From positions 1-64,000 of the forward strand of contig NZ_JAHESC010000016.1 of the NCBI RefSeq assembly GCF_018598185.1: a DNA stretch of 64,000 nt, given 5' to 3'. The position numbers and the translations under genes are program-made. Numbering within the stretch: position 1 is the first letter of the stretch; each line of letters starts with the position of its first letter. This stretch comes from Dawidia soli. Its GTDB lineage: Bacteria > Bacteroidota > Bacteroidia > Cytophagales > Cyclobacteriaceae. Shown here in pieces: positions 17,538 to 26,717 of the stretch. Under the pieces are notes generated by a model. That model had not been told where the DNA came from and ran no database searches. It was given only the letters and a program-made list of their open reading frames with translations.

Positions 17538-19193
17538 TTATGGATTTTTCAGTACGGTATAGGTATAGAGATAGGGCGCCGCGGACCGCGTGAAGTCGAC
17601 GCGGACGGTATAGCTACCCGGCTCGGAAATGGTGATCGCGGCATCGGTCGTGGTGAGCGTGCCTTGCAGCTGGTCGCTGGCGGGGCCATAGTTCACCTCC
17701 CATCCATTGTTGGCGCGGAACTTCAAGGCGCCGTTCACCAGGTTGACGGTCTTGCTCCACGTTTTGCTGGCGGCATCGTAGGTCATCGGCGTAGAGCTAT
17801 CCCATCCCCCCGGCGTGGCGGTGCCGATCAGCCCCCACGTATCGATCTTCTTCAGGTCGTACGTCAGCGCTTCGATATTCACCAGCACGCGGTAATACCC
17901 TGTCTGCGACACATCGATGCCGGCCGCGGCGCCATCTGTGCTCAGTACATTCGCGCCGGCGCTGCCATAGTTGACGTGGCCCCAATCGGGAGCGGAGGTA
18001 AACTTGATCCAGGTCGGAGCCGGTATGTTTACATACCCTTCAAAGATCTTGTCGTTGGTGCCGGGCAGGGCATAGAGCGTGAGCGCATCGGGTTGTGACG
18101 GATCGCCGCCGGAGGCCTGGTAGCCACCGGGGACCCACAACGTAGTGGGTGTGCCTACGTCGGAATTGCGGATGACCTGGTACGTATACTGATACGGTGC
18201 CGCGCCCCGGTTGAAGTCGAGCACGACGGTGTAGTTGCCGGGTGAGTGTATGTTGATGGCCGCGTCGGTCTGAGCCAGGGTGCCGGCGAGCGCATCGCTG
18301 TCGGCGGGGCCGTAGTTAATGTCCCACCCGTCGTTGGCGCGGAACTTCAGGGCGCCGCTGCCCAGGTCGGTCGTGACACGCCAGGTGTGCGTAACCTTGT
18401 CGTACTCCATGGCCGTGGAGCTGTTCCATCCGCCGGCGGTGGCGGTTCCGATCAGACCCCAGTTCGTTTTTGTTAGCTGATAGGTAAGGCCGGTGAGTTC
18501 GGCGTTGACTTTGTAATATCCCTCTTCCGCCACGGAAATAGCCTGGGCACTTCCGGCCGCGGCCAGTGTACCGGCCGATGCCCCCTGGCTATACGTTGTG
18601 CCGGGGCACGTCGGGCTTTCGGCAAAGCGGAAAGACTGGTCATTCTCCAGGTATACATATCCTTCGTATAGCGCGGGCGTCGTGGTGGCATAGATCGCCG
18701 GCGCGCTTTCGCCTCCGGCCAGCCACAGGGCGACGGGCTGCTCGCTCCACGGTGTGATGGTAAACGTACGCACGTCGGAGGTCTGCTGAAATTTGCCGTT
18801 GAGCGCCGACGTGATGCGGAGCTGTACCGTGGCCTCGCGGTGCGGGGCCAGCTTCAGGTCGCCGACCAGCTTGGCGTTGAGCTCGGACAGCGTCACGGTA
18901 AAGGTGTTGCGCGAGGTTGATCCCAGCGCGACGGGCTGCGCAAAGTCGTGGCAGGCGGCATCGACCTCCAGGGTATAGGTCACTTCGGTGGTTACACCGT
19001 ACGCGGCCTTGTCCCACCGGATCTCGAGCGGTTCGTTCAGGCTTTCTGTGGTGATCGGCCGCCCCAGCTCGGTGGGGGAAGTGGTAATGACGGCGGGCGT
19101 GGCGTCGGCTGTCAGTTGCACGCGGGTCTCGTCTTTTTCACACGCTGTGAAGAAGAACAAAGCGCTACAGATCAGTATCGATATTCGTTTCAT
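17538..19193 (-). CDS. susE: SusE/SusF-type outer-membrane starch-binding lipoprotein
   Basis: A 551-residue lipoprotein; lipobox FFTAC with Cys near residue 18. The N-terminal Ig-like domain (about 20-150) resembles SusE_N. Three related carbohydrate-binding modules follow. Two of them are near-duplicates: WGLIGTATAGGWNSSTAMEY with ALKFRANDGW (about 250-300) and WGLIGTATPGGWDSSTPMTY with ALKFRANNGW (about 455-505). The conserved Trp, Asn and Tyr residues fit starch-binding SusE/SusF modules. It follows SusD by nine bases in the same operon. Gene symbol is by family role, not by close identity with the Bacteroides protein. Confidence 0.88.
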   Translation of the reverse strand: MKRISILICSALFFFTACEKDETRVQLTADATPAVITTSPTELGRPITTESLNEPLEIRWDKAAYGVTTEVTYTLEVDAACHDFAQPVALGSTSRNTFTVTLSELNAKLVGDLKLAPHREATVQLRITSALNGKFQQTSDVRTFTITPWSEQPVALWLAGGESAPAIYATTTPALYEGYVYLENDQSFRFAESPTCPGTTYSQGASAGTLAAAGSAQAISVAEEGYYKVNAELTGLTYQLTKTNWGLIGTATAGGWNSSTAMEYDKVTHTWRVTTDLGSGALKFRANDGWDINYGPADSDALAGTLAQTDAAINIHSPGNYTVVLDFNRGAAPYQYTYQVIRNSDVGTPTTLWVPGGYQASGGDPSQPDALTLYALPGTNDKIFEGYVNIPAPTWIKFTSAPDWGHVNYGSAGANVLSTDGAAAGIDVSQTGYYRVLVNIEALTYDLKKIDTWGLIGTATPGGWDSSTPMTYDAASKTWSKTVNLVNGALKFRANNGWEVNYGPASDQLQGTLTTTDAAITISEPGSYTVRVDFTRSAAPYLYTYTVLKNP

Positions 19194-19202
19194 GGCGTCG
19201 GC

Positions 19203-20807
19203 TTAATATTCGGGATTTTGGTCCAGGTTGGTATTGATGGCACGGTCCACCAGCGGGATGGGGAAGAGATCGAAATGCGCCGGGGTGGCAGCGCCGGCTT
19301 TGACGTTGCCTTTCCAGTCCCACAGGTAGTCGTCGCCGGTGAAGACGCCGAAGCGGATCAGGTCGGTGCGGCGTTGTGCTTCCCAGTGAAGCTCGCGGCC
19401 ACGCTCGTCGAGTATGAACGGCAGCGTCAGGTCGCCGTCGGCCATGTTACCGCTGTTGTCGCCGTAGGCACGCTGGCGCAGCAGGTTGATATAGTGCACA
19501 GCGGTAGCACGATCGCCACCGGTGCCCCCGCGGAGCACGGCTTCCGCATACAGGAGGTATACATCGGCCAGGCGGAACAGCGGGAAGTCGGTATCGACAA
19601 AGGTGTCGTTCTTGCCACGTGCGCCCGTGGACGTGACGTTGCGGAACTTACGGCTGAGGTAGCCTTCGCGAAAGTTGGTGACGTTGGTGATGTCGAGCGT
19701 CTGGCCGTCGGTGAAGAACAGGGCGCGCCGGTCGGTTTCGCCGGAAGGATCGGCAAACTTGTTTACGAAGGCGTTGGTAAAGCGGCTGCCTGCCCAGCCA
19801 CCCGACGCAGCGATGCCGATGTCGTTCACCAGGTCCAGGTCGCCGCCGGCGGCGGCGTGTATGATGAACGTCATGCCGCCGTAGCTACGGCCGTTGTCGC
19901 CGTCTTCGGCAATGGGAAAGATGATCTCCTGGCGCAGGCGGTCGTTGTCGGCGAGGAACAGGCTGCTGTAGTCGTTCGCCAGGGAGAACGCGCCGGCGTT
20001 GACGATCTCGTTGCAATAGGCAATGACTTGTGTATAGTGGTCGGTGCCGGCGTTGTCCAGGTATACACCGGCGTTGACGTGCAGTTTGGCCAGCAGCATC
20101 CAGGCGGCGGCGCGGTCGGCACGGGCATATTCGTTCGTACCCGGCGCGGCCAGCGCCGGCAGGATGGCGGTCAGCTCCTGATCGATGTACGCAAACAGGT
20201 CGGCCCGTTTGATCTGCGGCGGCAGGTAGGCGCCCGGCGCGTCCGCTTCGGTAACAAAAGGCACGTTGCCCCACAGGTCGAGCGCGAAGTAATAATACAG
20301 CGCGCGCAGGAACCTGGCCTCGGCAATATACTGCTCCACCTCTTCGCGCAGCCGGGCTTCCAGGCCGTCTACGCGCGCGGATGCGGCCCGGATATATTCA
20401 TTGCAATACGCGATATTGATAAAGACGCGCTGGTAGAGCAGCTGTACATAGAAGTTCTGCTCCGACCAGTTGTGCGAATGGTATTCGATCAGCGAGGCAT
20501 CGCCCCAGGCGGAGATGCATTCATCGGTCGTGATCTCCTGCGCGCTCCAGTACATGCGCATGAACGACGTGGTGCCTTCGTCGGGTGCCGACAGCTCGGG
20601 CTGCCCATACTCCCCACGTTGGCCGGTCAGGGTCATGGCGCCGTAGAGCTTGGCCAGGAATTCTTTGTAGGACGCGGGATCTTTGAAGACCAGCGTGGCG
20701 GTCGACACCCGGGTGTTCAGGGGCTCGGTGTCCAGGTCGCCGACGCAGGAGGCCAGCAGGGCGATGGAGAGCAGGGCGGCATAGGCCCGGAATATAGTGC
20801 GTTTCAT
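19203..20807 (-). CDS. susD: SusD/RagB-family nutrient-binding lipoprotein
   Basis: A 534-residue lipoprotein with lipobox LLASC (Cys about 21). The SusD TPR-like helices are present: EEVEQYIAEARFLRALYYYF, then DLWGNVPFVTEAD. The C-terminal half carries PLFRLADVYLLYAEA and the WEAQRRTDLIRFGVF signature of RagB/SusD. It caps the SusC barrel and binds the sugar at the cell surface. It lies 18 bases after SusC and nine before SusE. Confidence 0.95.
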   Translation of the reverse strand: MKRTIFRAYAALLSIALLASCVGDLDTEPLNTRVSTATLVFKDPASYKEFLAKLYGAMTLTGQRGEYGQPELSAPDEGTTSFMRMYWSAQEITTDECISAWGDASLIEYHSHNWSEQNFYVQLLYQRVFINIAYCNEYIRAASARVDGLEARLREEVEQYIAEARFLRALYYYFALDLWGNVPFVTEADAPGAYLPPQIKRADLFAYIDQELTAILPALAAPGTNEYARADRAAAWMLLAKLHVNAGVYLDNAGTDHYTQVIAYCNEIVNAGAFSLANDYSSLFLADNDRLRQEIIFPIAEDGDNGRSYGGMTFIIHAAAGGDLDLVNDIGIAASGGWAGSRFTNAFVNKFADPSGETDRRALFFTDGQTLDITNVTNFREGYLSRKFRNVTSTGARGKNDTFVDTDFPLFRLADVYLLYAEAVLRGGTGGDRATAVHYINLLRQRAYGDNSGNMADGDLTLPFILDERGRELHWEAQRRTDLIRFGVFTGDDYLWDWKGNVKAGAATPAHFDLFPIPLVDRAINTNLDQNPEY

Positions 20808-20825
20808 AAGCGTGTGGTCTTGGGG

Positions 20826-23783
20826 TTAGAACTGACAATTCAGGTTCAGGAAGTAGGACCGGGTGCGGGGAAAGAAGTTGTTGTCCAGACCGCCCGACAC
20901 TTCGGGATCGAGGCCTGAATAGCGGGTGATCACAAAGGCATTCTGCACCCCCACCCCTACGCGCACCTTGAGGCGCTCGCGATACAGGTTCTCCCAGGTG
21001 TAGCCCAGGTTGATGTTGTCCATGCGGAAGAAGGAGGCATTCTCGATATAGAAATCGGAGAAGCGGGTGTTGAGGCCGGTGGCGAATTTTGTCTTGTCGG
21101 CTTGTGTGCTGACGTTGGCCAGGAACTCCTGCGAGTTGTACAGCGACTGGTACGTGCTGTTGGCGGCCACGTTGTTATACACATAGTTGCCGAGGTTGGC
21201 GCGGCCCATGAAGGAGAAGTCCCAGTGCCTGTAGTTAAGCCGCGAGTTGATGCCCATGTACACGATCGGGTCGGGCTGTTTGTAGCTGTACAGGTCGCCG
21301 GTGTTGACGGAGCCGTCGCCGTTGCGATCGACATATACATCTTCCACGGGCTTTCCCTGCGCATCGTACACCTGCTGATACACATAGTAGGCCGAACGGG
21401 GATACTCCACGCGGTGCGCCTGGATGGTGCCCGCCGTGGTACCGCCCACGCCGCCCGTCGGCACGAAGAAGTTCAGGTCGTTGTTGAGCGTCAGCCGGGT
21501 CACTTCGTTCTTGTTATAGGTGATGTTATAGCCTGCGGTCCACTGCACGTCGTCGGTGGCGATCACGTCGGCCTGGATGTTGAGCTCGATGCCGCGGTTT
21601 ACAATGCTGCCGATGTTGCTGATCACGCTGCCCGTAAAATTAGTACCGGCCGCCGGGGCGATGTAGGAGATCAGGTCGGTGGATTCCTTGCGGTATACGT
21701 CCAGCGAACCGGTGATCCTGTTCTGCCAGAAGCCGTAGTCGATGCCGGCGTTCCACGTCTTAGCCGTCTCCCATTTGATCCGCTGGTTATAGCCGTCGGG
21801 GCGCAGGGTGTTATAGTAGACGTCACCGAACGGATAGCGCGCGGCGTTGTCGCTGCGGGTATAGGTGGCGATGTAGGGATAATCGTTGCCGACGATGTCC
21901 TGCTGGCCGGTGACACCGTACCCCAGGCGTAGCTTCAGATCCGACACGGTGCGGCTGTTCTTCAGGAAGCTCTCCTGGTTGATCTTCCAGCCCAGCGCTA
22001 CCGATGGGAACAACCCCCAGCGCACGTCTTTGTCAAAGCGCGACGTGGCGTCGTTGCGCAGGGTGGCGGTAAGCATATACTTGTCGCGGAAGGTATAGTT
22101 GGCGCGGCCGAAGAAGGACAGCAGGTAATATTCTGTTTCGTAGACGTTGACGCGGGTGGCGGCTTCGCCGGCGCGGGTCATGGTCGAGTCGGCCCCTTCG
22201 CTATAGAAGTGTGCCCACGAATACCCGCCCATGACATCGAGCTTGCCGGCCCGCGACGGCAGCTCTTTACTGTAGTCTACATAGAAGTCGAGCAGCTGGT
22301 TTTTGGCGGTGGCCTCGTAGGGGTTCAGGCGGCCCTGGGCTACGGCGGGCAGGTATATCCACTGCGTACTGTCGGCCACGTTGTTGTGGCCGGTCGTTTG
22401 CTGATAGTCATAGCCCAGGTTGAGCGTGGCGCGCAGGCCTTTTACAAAGGGTGCGCTGTATTCAAACCGGGCGTTGCCGATGCTGCGCTTGACGATGGAG
22501 GTGTTGTCGGTCAGGTCGAGACGCGCCACGGGGTTGCCCGGCGCCAGGTCGATGCTGGCACCGTTGCGGGTCCACGTGGTATACCCGCGCCAGCCGGGGC
22601 TGTAGACGGGCTTGGTGGGATCGTAGGCGATGGCATCGCCGATGGCGCCCTGATCTGCAAAATTGTTGGTGTTGTACATGCCTTTGACGTTGACCGCGAT
22701 CTTGAGCGCGCCGTCGAACAGGCTGGGGTCGAGGGCGATGGAGGCGGTGGTGCGCTCGAAGTTATAGGTCTTTAAGATCCCGTCGGTGTTGTTATAGCCC
22801 ACCGACACCCGGTACGGTACTTGATAGGCCGTGCCCGACACGGTCAGGTTGTGATCCTGGCCGACGGCGGCGTCTTTATAGATCTTGTCCTGCCAGTCGG
22901 TGTTGGCGGTGCCCAGCAGCGCGAGCGCCTGCGGGTTGGCGGCATACCGCTCGCGCACCAGCGCGCGGAACTCGTCGGCGCTGTAGACGTCTACTTTGCG
23001 CGGCGCGGTGGCGACTGTAGCGGTAGCGTTATACGTCACGGAGAATGCGCGGCTGCCGCGCTTGGTGGTGATGAGGATGACGCCGTTGGATGCGCGCAAG
23101 CCGTAGATGGCAGTGGCGGAGGCATCTTTCAGCACGGTGAAGGTCTCAATATCGTTGGGGTTGATGGTCGACAGGATGTTGGGTGAGCCGCCCAGGTTGG
23201 TGTTGGAGATCGGCACGCCGTCGATGACGATGAGCGGGTCGTTGCTCGCGCTGAGGGACGAGCCGCCGCGGATGCGGATGGTCGATGTATTGCCAGGCGC
23301 ACCGCTGGTGGACGTGATGGCCACGCCGGCCACTTTGCCCATGAGCAGCTCCTGCGGCGAGTTGACCACGCCTTTGTTGAAGGCGCGAGCGTCTACTACT
23401 GCCAGCGACCCCGTGGCGTCGGCTTTTTTAACGGTGCCGTAGCCCACGACCACCACTTCGTTGAGGGTGGCGACGTCGGGCTCGAGCGCGATGGTGAGAC
23501 TTGTCTGGCCGGCGACGGGTACCTCGGTCGTGGCGTACCCCACGAACGTGATGACGAGCGTCGCGTCGTCATGCACGGTGATGCTGAACTTTCCCTGGGC
23601 ATCGGTGACGGTGCCGTTGAGGGTACCTTTTTCCAATACGTTTGCGCCGGGAATGGTGGCGCCGTCGTCGGTGGCCGACACGGTGCCCGTGACGGCGACG
23701 GTGCGGGTCTGTGCCCAGGCATGGGAGCCCAGCAGGCAGAGCAGCAGCAGTACCTTGCCTGTGAGCCGAGAGATTCTGTTCAT
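20826..23783 (-). CDS. susC: SusC/RagA-family TonB-linked outer-membrane transporter
   Basis: A 985-residue outer-membrane protein. MNRISRLTGKVLLLLCLL is a signal peptide, which decides for ATG 23783 over 23894. A carboxypeptidase-like regulatory domain (about 35-100) comes next, then the plug with LNEVVVVGYGTVKKADATGS, the RIRGGSSLSASNDPLIVIDG SusC signature and IYGLRASNGVILITTKRG. The barrel ends in NLNCQF with a terminal aromatic residue. With SusD it forms the TonB-driven maltooligosaccharide importer. First structural gene of the operon. Upstream (23843-23852) is the palindrome CAAACGTTTG, a possible regulator site. Confidence 0.95.
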   Translation of the reverse strand: MNRISRLTGKVLLLLCLLGSHAWAQTRTVAVTGTVSATDDGATIPGANVLEKGTLNGTVTDAQGKFSITVHDDATLVITFVGYATTEVPVAGQTSLTIALEPDVATLNEVVVVGYGTVKKADATGSLAVVDARAFNKGVVNSPQELLMGKVAGVAITSTSGAPGNTSTIRIRGGSSLSASNDPLIVIDGVPISNTNLGGSPNILSTINPNDIETFTVLKDASATAIYGLRASNGVILITTKRGSRAFSVTYNATATVATAPRKVDVYSADEFRALVRERYAANPQALALLGTANTDWQDKIYKDAAVGQDHNLTVSGTAYQVPYRVSVGYNNTDGILKTYNFERTTASIALDPSLFDGALKIAVNVKGMYNTNNFADQGAIGDAIAYDPTKPVYSPGWRGYTTWTRNGASIDLAPGNPVARLDLTDNTSIVKRSIGNARFEYSAPFVKGLRATLNLGYDYQQTTGHNNVADSTQWIYLPAVAQGRLNPYEATAKNQLLDFYVDYSKELPSRAGKLDVMGGYSWAHFYSEGADSTMTRAGEAATRVNVYETEYYLLSFFGRANYTFRDKYMLTATLRNDATSRFDKDVRWGLFPSVALGWKINQESFLKNSRTVSDLKLRLGYGVTGQQDIVGNDYPYIATYTRSDNAARYPFGDVYYNTLRPDGYNQRIKWETAKTWNAGIDYGFWQNRITGSLDVYRKESTDLISYIAPAAGTNFTGSVISNIGSIVNRGIELNIQADVIATDDVQWTAGYNITYNKNEVTRLTLNNDLNFFVPTGGVGGTTAGTIQAHRVEYPRSAYYVYQQVYDAQGKPVEDVYVDRNGDGSVNTGDLYSYKQPDPIVYMGINSRLNYRHWDFSFMGRANLGNYVYNNVAANSTYQSLYNSQEFLANVSTQADKTKFATGLNTRFSDFYIENASFFRMDNINLGYTWENLYRERLKVRVGVGVQNAFVITRYSGLDPEVSGGLDNNFFPRTRSYFLNLNCQF

Positions 23784-24265
23784 ACGGTTTGGGTTAGATG
23801 GTTGTTTAGCGTTGCGCAATCGCTGGAGCGAGGGGTACGTTTCAAACGTTTGCACGAGAGAACAAAGAACGCGGCCCGGGGCGGGTCGCTTCAACTCGTC
23901 GGAGTAAAATCTAGAAAAAAGATGGCGTGTATAATGGTTAATTTGCTGTTGTACAACCGTTTGTGGAGCGGGTGGGGCGGGGAAAATCTTGGGGTTTTAA
24001 AGGCGTTTTTTGCGTGCTGTCGGAGACAGTACCGACGGGCGGGATTTTCGCGCATGACAATTTCGAGGCACGCGCGCAAATTTGTTACGCTCCTTCAGGG
24101 CTTGAATCATCGTATTATCGGTTAACCCAGCCTCCGCTGTCGCTTCAGCCTGGCTGATGTGTGACGCCCTTTCAGGGCTAGTTGAAGTGAGAAACGCATT
24201 TAAATACTCTGCATAAACCATCACCAGTCGTACCATCGACGGTCGTTACGATCGCTGGTCGTTAT
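23784..24265. other. Intergenic region upstream of susC
   Basis: 482 bases between the regulator stop and the susC start. No protein-like ORF is seen. It holds the susC promoter region, the palindrome CAAACGTTTG at 23843-23852 and the REP-like repeat at 24087-24179. Confidence 0.5.
24087..24179. repeat. CCTTCAGGGC-flanked REP-like element
   Basis: Two similar decamers, tccttcaggg(c) at 24091 and ctttcaggg(c) at 24169, point the same way and flank an imperfect CCAG...CTGG hairpin (24126-24153). This layout matches a dispersed repeat type I remember from many Bacteroidota genomes, here degenerate. The identification is from memory. Confidence 0.4.
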
Positions 24266-25864
24266 TTATAGCGCGCGGATGGCCATGATTTGTTTGTCAA
24301 ACTCGTCGTTGGGCAGGATCGATTTGTTGCGGAGGCGGGTCTTGTAGGTGTAGATGGTCGTGACGGAGTAGTCCAGGATGCGGGCGATCTTTTCGTGATC
24401 GTGGATGCCCATGCGGATGAGGGCGAAGATCCGCAGCTCGGTGTTCAGCAGCTGGCCCTCCTTTAACACCAGGCGGTCGTCTTCTTTAAAGAATGTGTTG
24501 AAGGCGTGGACGAAGTCGGGGAAGAGCTTCAAAAAGACCTTGTCGAAATTGTGGTAGAGGTCTTCACGCTCCTTTTTAATGTTGATGCTTTCGATCGTGA
24601 AGCGCATGTCCTCCAGCTTTTTGGTCATGAGCTTGAGCTCCAGCGCTTTTTTGAGCGCATCCAGGCGTGTGATGTATTCGGCCGTGGTGGTAAAATAATA
24701 CCACACGTACTCTTCTTTGATCTTGTTGGCGTCGCGCAGCTGGTGATTGGTTTCCGTCAGCACGTGGTTGGCGTCGGAGATGGTCTTTTCGGCCGCCCGC
24801 AGTTTTTGGAATTGCTTGTAGATGATGATGGCAAAGCCGATGGTAACGACCGACAGCAGGGTGATGATGGTGGAATAAAACATCAGGATGCGCCGCCGCG
24901 ACTCGACCAGACTGAGCTGTTTGCCTTCGATGATCGGAAATACGGCCGCCACTTGCACCTTGCGGTGGCGTGCACCGTAGTAGTTGGCGTCTTCCATCGC
25001 GATCTTGACATATTTATAGGCTGCGTGCACGTCGCCTTCCTTATACAGCATATCCGCCAGGTTGAGGGTGGCGAGTGTTTCTTTGGTCGACGCGCGGATG
25101 TCGGCGATGGCCGCGCGGATCAGCATCTCTTTGGCCCTGGCCGGCTCGTTGCTGTAAACGTAAATAAAGCTGAGCGTGCTGGCGGCCACGGCAAACGCTG
25201 CGTCGCCGAGGTCGTGTTGCGCGATGAGCTCTTCGAATGCCCGGCGGGCCGCGGGTATTTCGCCGAGGTGCAGGTGTTTGAGCCCTTTCATCAGCCGGTA
25301 CAACGGTTGGTCCGTGCGTACCAGGGCCATGGCCGAGTCGATGTAGGCATTTCCCTGGCGGGTGTATTGCGCGCTGTAAAAGTTGTCGCGGTTGAAGTCC
25401 GACAGATCGTAGCTGGTGCGGGCGCGGAGAAAATAGTACGCCGCACGCAGGCTGTCCGTGAGACCGGGCGTGTGCAACGTGCGCAGGGTGTCGAGCGCTT
25501 CGTTGAACAACCCCGACGAGACCAATATAAAGCCGAGGTTGATGCGCGCGGCGGCGATCTTGCCGGGGTCGTGCAGGTAGCGTGCCAGGTGTTGCAGCTT
25601 GCGGGCGTAGATGAACGCGGAGTCGTAGATGAACGACTTATACTCTTCGTAAATGGCGTTGTACAACGCGTACTGCCGCACGGAGTCGTTCTTGCCGAGC
25701 TGTCGTCTATAGCCTTCGATGCGGGCGAGTTTTTCTTTTAAAAATACATCACGCTTTTCGATGGTGGTGTTGAGCTGCTGCAACAGGCTGTCGATATCGG
25801 GGGCTGCGTGGGCATTGCTCAGGGACACGACGATACAAAAACCTATTGTCAGGAAAAACCGCAT
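24266..25864 (-). CDS. SusR-like TPR sensor-regulator (DUF6377 type)
   Basis: A 532-residue protein. MRFFLTIGFCIVVSLSNAHA is a signal peptide, which favours ATG 25864. The periplasmic part (about 25-310) is a series of TPR-like helices; a membrane helix lies at about 330-350 (TIITLLSVVTIGFAIIIYKQ), followed by a coiled coil. The C-terminal 150 residues end in a LuxR-like helix-turn-helix: RMGIHDHEKIARILDYSVTT and IYTYKTRLRNKS. This layout fits SusR/DUF6377 regulators that sense oligosaccharides in the periplasm and activate Sus operons. It lies directly upstream of susC on the same strand. Confidence 0.82.
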   Translation of the reverse strand: MRFFLTIGFCIVVSLSNAHAAPDIDSLLQQLNTTIEKRDVFLKEKLARIEGYRRQLGKNDSVRQYALYNAIYEEYKSFIYDSAFIYARKLQHLARYLHDPGKIAAARINLGFILVSSGLFNEALDTLRTLHTPGLTDSLRAAYYFLRARTSYDLSDFNRDNFYSAQYTRQGNAYIDSAMALVRTDQPLYRLMKGLKHLHLGEIPAARRAFEELIAQHDLGDAAFAVAASTLSFIYVYSNEPARAKEMLIRAAIADIRASTKETLATLNLADMLYKEGDVHAAYKYVKIAMEDANYYGARHRKVQVAAVFPIIEGKQLSLVESRRRILMFYSTIITLLSVVTIGFAIIIYKQFQKLRAAEKTISDANHVLTETNHQLRDANKIKEEYVWYYFTTTAEYITRLDALKKALELKLMTKKLEDMRFTIESINIKKEREDLYHNFDKVFLKLFPDFVHAFNTFFKEDDRLVLKEGQLLNTELRIFALIRMGIHDHEKIARILDYSVTTIYTYKTRLRNKSILPNDEFDKQIMAIRAL

Positions 25865-25985
25865 AAAGATTGGATAGAGTCTGGATCCACTGCGGTCCAC
25901 CGGCGGGTAAAACGAAGCAGCTCAGACAAGGTAGCAAGCTTTGCGCAAAGGGACAAGTGGCAAGAACGGATGGCTACCCGTCTGC

Positions 25986-26363
25986 TCACTCCTTGGGCGG
26001 CGTGCCGACGATGAACACCGTGCCGGCGGGATCCTGGATCCAATGCATGTCTTTGGGAATTTCCTCGAACTCGTCACGGGTATCGACGCCCCTGGATGCC
26101 AGGTACTCGGTGGCCGCGGCGACGTCGGGCGTACGAAGCTCGAGCCATACTTCACTGTGCGTATAGTTGTCGACACAGTCGAGCCACACGATGTTGCCCC
26201 CGAACTTTACTTCGTGTGTGCGTGATACGGTGGGGTTGGTGATGGGCTTCTCGACGATGTCGAGCCTCAGGATGTCGCGGTAGAAGGCTACTGTCGCTTC
26301 GTACTTGTTCCTGGGAATCTTGAGGGCGATGTTGACGCCGCCCTGGAATGTCGGTCCTTGCAT
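25986..26363 (-). CDS. VOC (glyoxalase/bleomycin-resistance fold) protein
   Basis: A 125-residue single VOC domain: an N-terminal IALKIPRNKYEATVAFYRDI strand-helix, the GGNIVWLDCVDNYTHSEVWL beta hairpin, TEYLASRGVD helix and the terminal HWIQDPAGTVFIV strand. The metal-ligand positions are only partly occupied (Glu in HSEVWLEL). Substrate unknown; family members include lyases, dioxygenases and antibiotic-binding proteins. It lies 18 bases after the small ORF at 26382. Confidence 0.85.
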   Translation of the reverse strand: MQGPTFQGGVNIALKIPRNKYEATVAFYRDILRLDIVEKPITNPTVSRTHEVKFGGNIVWLDCVDNYTHSEVWLELRTPDVAAATEYLASRGVDTRDEFEEIPKDMHWIQDPAGTVFIVGTPPKE

Positions 26364-26381
26364 GGATATCGGGGGTTGTGT

Positions 26382-26618
26382 TTAGGGTGCTAACGGATTT
26401 TGTCCGGGAGTGTTGTGTATTGACGTACAAAGTGTGATTTCTGCCGGGGGTGATTTTTGGGGGTGATGCGTGATGTAGAAGAGGCCGTTAACGGTGGCGA
26501 TACAGGTCAGCACGCAGACGGGGCATTTGGGGATGAGTAGGGCCAGGGGGAATAATATTGCCAATGCTGTGCGACGCGTGCTTTGTTTTTTGAGAGTTGT
26601 GGGGTTGCAACAGTTCAT
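26382..26618 (-). CDS. Small membrane protein with a KCPVC motif
   Basis: A 78-residue ORF with one or two membrane segments (about 18-50). The motif LLIPKCPVCVLTCIATVNGL resembles a group of small Bacteroidota membrane proteins with PKCPxC in the first helix. Cys residues also occur at the N-terminus (NCC). It is close to and on the same strand as the VOC gene. Real-gene status is probable but not certain; function is unknown. Confidence 0.45.
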   Translation of the reverse strand: MNCCNPTTLKKQSTRRTALAILFPLALLIPKCPVCVLTCIATVNGLFYITHHPQKSPPAEITLCTSIHNTPGQNPLAP

Positions 26619-26647
26619 AGGTAATCCAGGTTACGACGTTACCATAT

Positions 26648-26716
26648 ACAGTGTGAGTGTGAGAGCGAGAGCGAAGAAAAACGGTGTGTTCGCTCTCGCT
26701 CTCACGCTCACACTGT
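26648..26716. repeat. Near-perfect 28-base palindrome at a gene end
   Basis: The arms at 26648-26675 and 26689-26716 match in 27 of 28 positions and enclose a 13-base loop. The core is GTGTGAGTGTGAGAGCGAGA. The palindrome begins one base downstream of the TAA of the DUF899 gene. It is related to the palindrome at 16081-16145, which holds the same position relative to the amylase gene. Confidence 0.8.
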
Positions 26717-26717
26717 T

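Noticed and set aside
18948-20918. 656-codon plus-strand ORF antisense to susD/susE
   Set aside because: It is a shadow of GC-rich coding sequence; valine/glycine-rich composition without any domain, while the minus strand encodes clear SusD and SusE proteins.
24506-25741. 411-codon plus-strand ORF inside the SusR-like regulator
   Set aside because: Antisense shadow; no domain and improbable composition.
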